From: Clostridia bacterium
Lineage (GTDB): Bacteria; Bacillota_A; Clostridia; Lachnospirales; Lachnospiraceae
Length of the DNA stretch: 6,371 nucleotides
Reading direction: 5' to 3'
NCBI GenBank assembly: GCA_012515365.1
Contig: JAAYYM010000619.1
Location: 1-6,371, forward strand
The position numbers were made by a program, and so were the translations under genes. Within the stretch, counting starts at the first letter, position 1; each line of letters begins with the position of its first letter. Below the pieces are notes generated by a model. It had not been told where the DNA came from. It saw nothing but the letters and a program-made list of their open reading frames with translations, and ran no database searches. Shown here piece by piece: positions 4,372 through 6,371 of the stretch.

Positions 4372-6371
4372 ATGGGAGTAAAGACACCTAAGATAAAGAG
4401 AAGACTGAAAAAGAGTGCAAGAAGGACGATTGCAGCACTTTTAATGGTTACCTCACTGATCGTTGCACTTATACCGGTAAAAGATGTAGAAGCGACAGCA
4501 CCGGAAGGAATCACGATTCCTACGACGCTGGAGGAGCTTGTAGATCTTGAAGGATTAAGTGTCGTATCGGAGCCGGGTAACAGACGGAATGCTTATCTGT
4601 TGAATGAAGATCAGACCTGCAAGGTAGATAGTGTTTACAGTTATCCGATCCCATACTTTCAAATCGATACTATGAGCTCAGGCTTTTCTTTGCAGTCAGC
4701 TGCAATTACAGGCTGGAATGAGGCTCTGTATGTCATACGTGATCAGACGTTTCCGTTAAGTGAACAGATGGGCTACGGATCGCCTGTCAGGACAGACCGC
4801 TATATCCAAAACAGTGCTTCTTCAAATCCCATTTCAATTTATGTCACATATACTTACAATGAAGATGGAACTGTCACACAGGACGGTGAAATTCCGGAAA
4901 CTTATGATGAATATATCATGGGTGCTTTCAAATGTCCGGAGATTGCTGTTATTCGTTATATTTCTGACGGTGCATTTAAGGATAGAGCAAATTACAGTAG
5001 AATTATGATTCCTGATTTTATCTTAAAAATCGGAAATGAAGCATTTATGAATAACAATGCATTGGCGCAGGTAGAAATAGCTTCTGGATGTACCTCAATC
5101 GGAAATAAAGCATTTGCAAATTGTGGATCACTTCAGGGCGTTAACTTCATGCAGCCTAATCAGTGTGACACATTAGGTTCAGGTACCTTTGGAAACTGTA
5201 CATCATTACAGAATTTTGAGTTTCCGTCTAATATTAAGGAGACCGGAAATGGTTTGTTTTTTAACTGTCCGGAATTAATCAATGTTTCTATGACAGCAGC
5301 CGGCGAGACACAAATGACGAATTTTAGTAAATTGGGAGATTTTACATTTGTTGGATGTGCTAAGCTTTCAGAAATTAAGCTTAATCCATTTTTGAGTGAA
5401 ATGGGTGAAGGTACATTCGCTAACTGTGGCTATCTGACAAAAGTTGAAATGCCTTATGATAAAACGATGACATTTAAACAGGGTACATTTCACGGATGTA
5501 TCAGTTTAAGTTATGTGCGGGTAGATAATAATACATCAAGCTTTGCGGATGGACAGGAATTCAATTCGATCCCTGTACTGAATTCATTTTATATCTGGGG
5601 TCCAAATCCGCAGATCAGTGATCCAAAACCGGAAATCTATAATTATGCAACCAATATGGATAACAACTATACGTATTATTACATAGATACCGCCGGTGAC
5701 GAGCATTATGAAAAAACAATCAACGGATTTAAATTCACAGTAGATGCAACTGGTATGATCAACAGTTTTGAAAAGACGGCATCCAGCGGCGATACACTTC
5801 AAATCCCGGATGTCATAGGCCCATATTCGGTTAATAAAATTGGAGAAAAAACATTTGAGGGAATAGACGGCATTACCACCGTAAATATACCTAGTACGGT
5901 TAAAACTGTTGAGTATCAGGCTTTTCATGCTATGCCTGATCTGACGACTCTGAATATTACAACAGAGGGTATTTCAATTGATACAGAAGCATTTGCAGAA
6001 TGTAATCGGCTGGATACCGTAAACTTTATTCCGACGGGAAATGCTGCAGGTGAAACTACCATTGGTGCAAGATGTTTTCAGAATTGTACCAATTTAAGAA
6101 ATGTGTCCTTTAGAAGTGATGATTTTACACAATCAGGAGCTTTTGATACTTATGTAACATTAATAGGAGAAGATGCGTTTGAAACAAACTGCCCATCCGG
6201 AACAACATTGAAGATGAGAGGCAAGATTGATCCGGATTATGAACCATTTAGATATGCGACCTCAAAAGAGAATACATTGAATTCTTCTATGTCACCATAC
6301 ATTCTTTATGAGTCAGGCAATCCTCAGAATATTCAGTGTCAATATGATCCATCACTGAATGACGGACAAGG
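4372..6371 (+). CDS. BspA-like leucine-rich-repeat secreted surface protein, 3'-truncated by the window
   Basis: The frame starts at an ATG with GGAGGAG 5 bases upstream (4360-4366) and stays open for 666 codons to the last base. The N-terminus is a signal peptide: basic residues 1-18, hydrophobic core about 19-36, likely cleavage after 'DVEA' (41/42). Residues 42-196 are an unrecognised N-terminal region. Thirteen LRR_5 (BspA/Treponema pallidum type) units follow, marked by the I-G-x-x-A/T-F-x-x-C core. Eight lie between 197 and 376 (for example IGNKAFANC, LGSGTFGNC, MGEGTFANC) and five between 490 and 607 (IGEKTF, IDTEAFAEC, IGARCFQNC, IGEDAF). The two arrays are separated by about 113 residues ending in a 'LQIPDVIGPYSVNKIG' restart motif. 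Such proteins are typically adhesins or surface-binding proteins in gut bacteria. No cell-wall sorting signal is visible because the C-terminus is cut off. It is the third gene of the operon with the regulator and the sortase. Confidence 0.9.
   Translation, partial: MGVKTPKIKRRLKKSARRTIAALLMVTSLIVALIPVKDVEATAPEGITIPTTLEELVDLEGLSVVSEPGNRRNAYLLNEDQTCKVDSVYSYPIPYFQIDTMSSGFSLQSAAITGWNEALYVIRDQTFPLSEQMGYGSPVRTDRYIQNSASSNPISIYVTYTYNEDGTVTQDGEIPETYDEYIMGAFKCPEIAVIRYISDGAFKDRANYSRIMIPDFILKIGNEAFMNNNALAQVEIASGCTSIGNKAFANCGSLQGVNFMQPNQCDTLGSGTFGNCTSLQNFEFPSNIKETGNGLFFNCPELINVSMTAAGETQMTNFSKLGDFTFVGCAKLSEIKLNPFLSEMGEGTFANCGYLTKVEMPYDKTMTFKQGTFHGCISLSYVRVDNNTSSFADGQEFNSIPVLNSFYIWGPNPQISDPKPEIYNYATNMDNNYTYYYIDTAGDEHYEKTINGFKFTVDATGMINSFEKTASSGDTLQIPDVIGPYSVNKIGEKTFEGIDGITTVNIPSTVKTVEYQAFHAMPDLTTLNITTEGISIDTEAFAECNRLDTVNFIPTGNAAGETTIGARCFQNCTNLRNVSFRSDDFTQSGAFDTYVTLIGEDAFETNCPSGTTLKMRGKIDPDYEPFRYATSKENTLNSSMSPYILYESGNPQNIQCQYDPSLNDGQ

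Noticed and set aside
4760..5008. Plus-strand 82-codon frame inside the LRR gene
   Set aside because: It is out of frame with the signal-peptide and LRR reading frame that runs uninterrupted from 4372 to the window end.
5584..5928. Minus-strand 114-codon frame inside the LRR gene
   Set aside because: It lies wholly antisense to a well-supported repeat protein and has no ribosome binding site or recognisable features.

Overview
The window looks like the chromosome of an anaerobic Gram-positive gut bacterium of the class Clostridia, most probably a Lachnospiraceae-type organism. This is inferred from the AT-rich DNA, the strong GGAGG-type ribosome binding sites, a class B sortase next to a BspA-like leucine-rich-repeat surface protein, and a small cysteine-rich 'chorion class' type protein of a kind seen in that family. 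No species can be named from the sequence alone, and there are no tRNA, rRNA, CRISPR or insertion-sequence signals.

Left part (1-1280), plus strand. The window opens inside the 3' end of a gene whose last 138 codons resemble the C-terminal domain of aldolase-type (HMGL-like) proteins found in surface-polysaccharide loci. After a 131-base gap comes an MgtC/SapB-family membrane protein. Its gene ends in a perfect 10-bp hairpin that also serves the convergent gene on the other side.

Middle part (1259-2340), minus strand. Reading leftwards there is a 78-residue Cys/Gly-rich protein with two hydrophobic blocks, then a perfect 11-bp hairpin, then two tightly spaced small genes (148 and 89 codons). 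These encode soluble, probably helical proteins that I do not recognise functionally. The first of the pair carries a C-x-C-x11-C-x2-C cysteine cluster.

Right part (2341-6371), plus strand. A divergent intergenic region with plausible promoters leads into a compact three-gene operon. The first gene is an orphan response regulator with a complete phosphoacceptor receiver domain and an unrecognised 230-residue helical output region. The second, overlapping it by 8 bases, is a class B sortase. The third, 29 bases further on, is a large secreted BspA-like leucine-rich-repeat protein. That last frame starts at 4372 and stays open for 666 codons to the window edge, so it is 3'-truncated here. The simplest reading is a cell-surface display module: the LRR protein is exported by its signal peptide and may be anchored by the sortase, and the response regulator adjusts the process in response to an unseen partner kinase. 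The anchoring step is inference, because the C-terminus that would carry a sorting signal lies outside the window.
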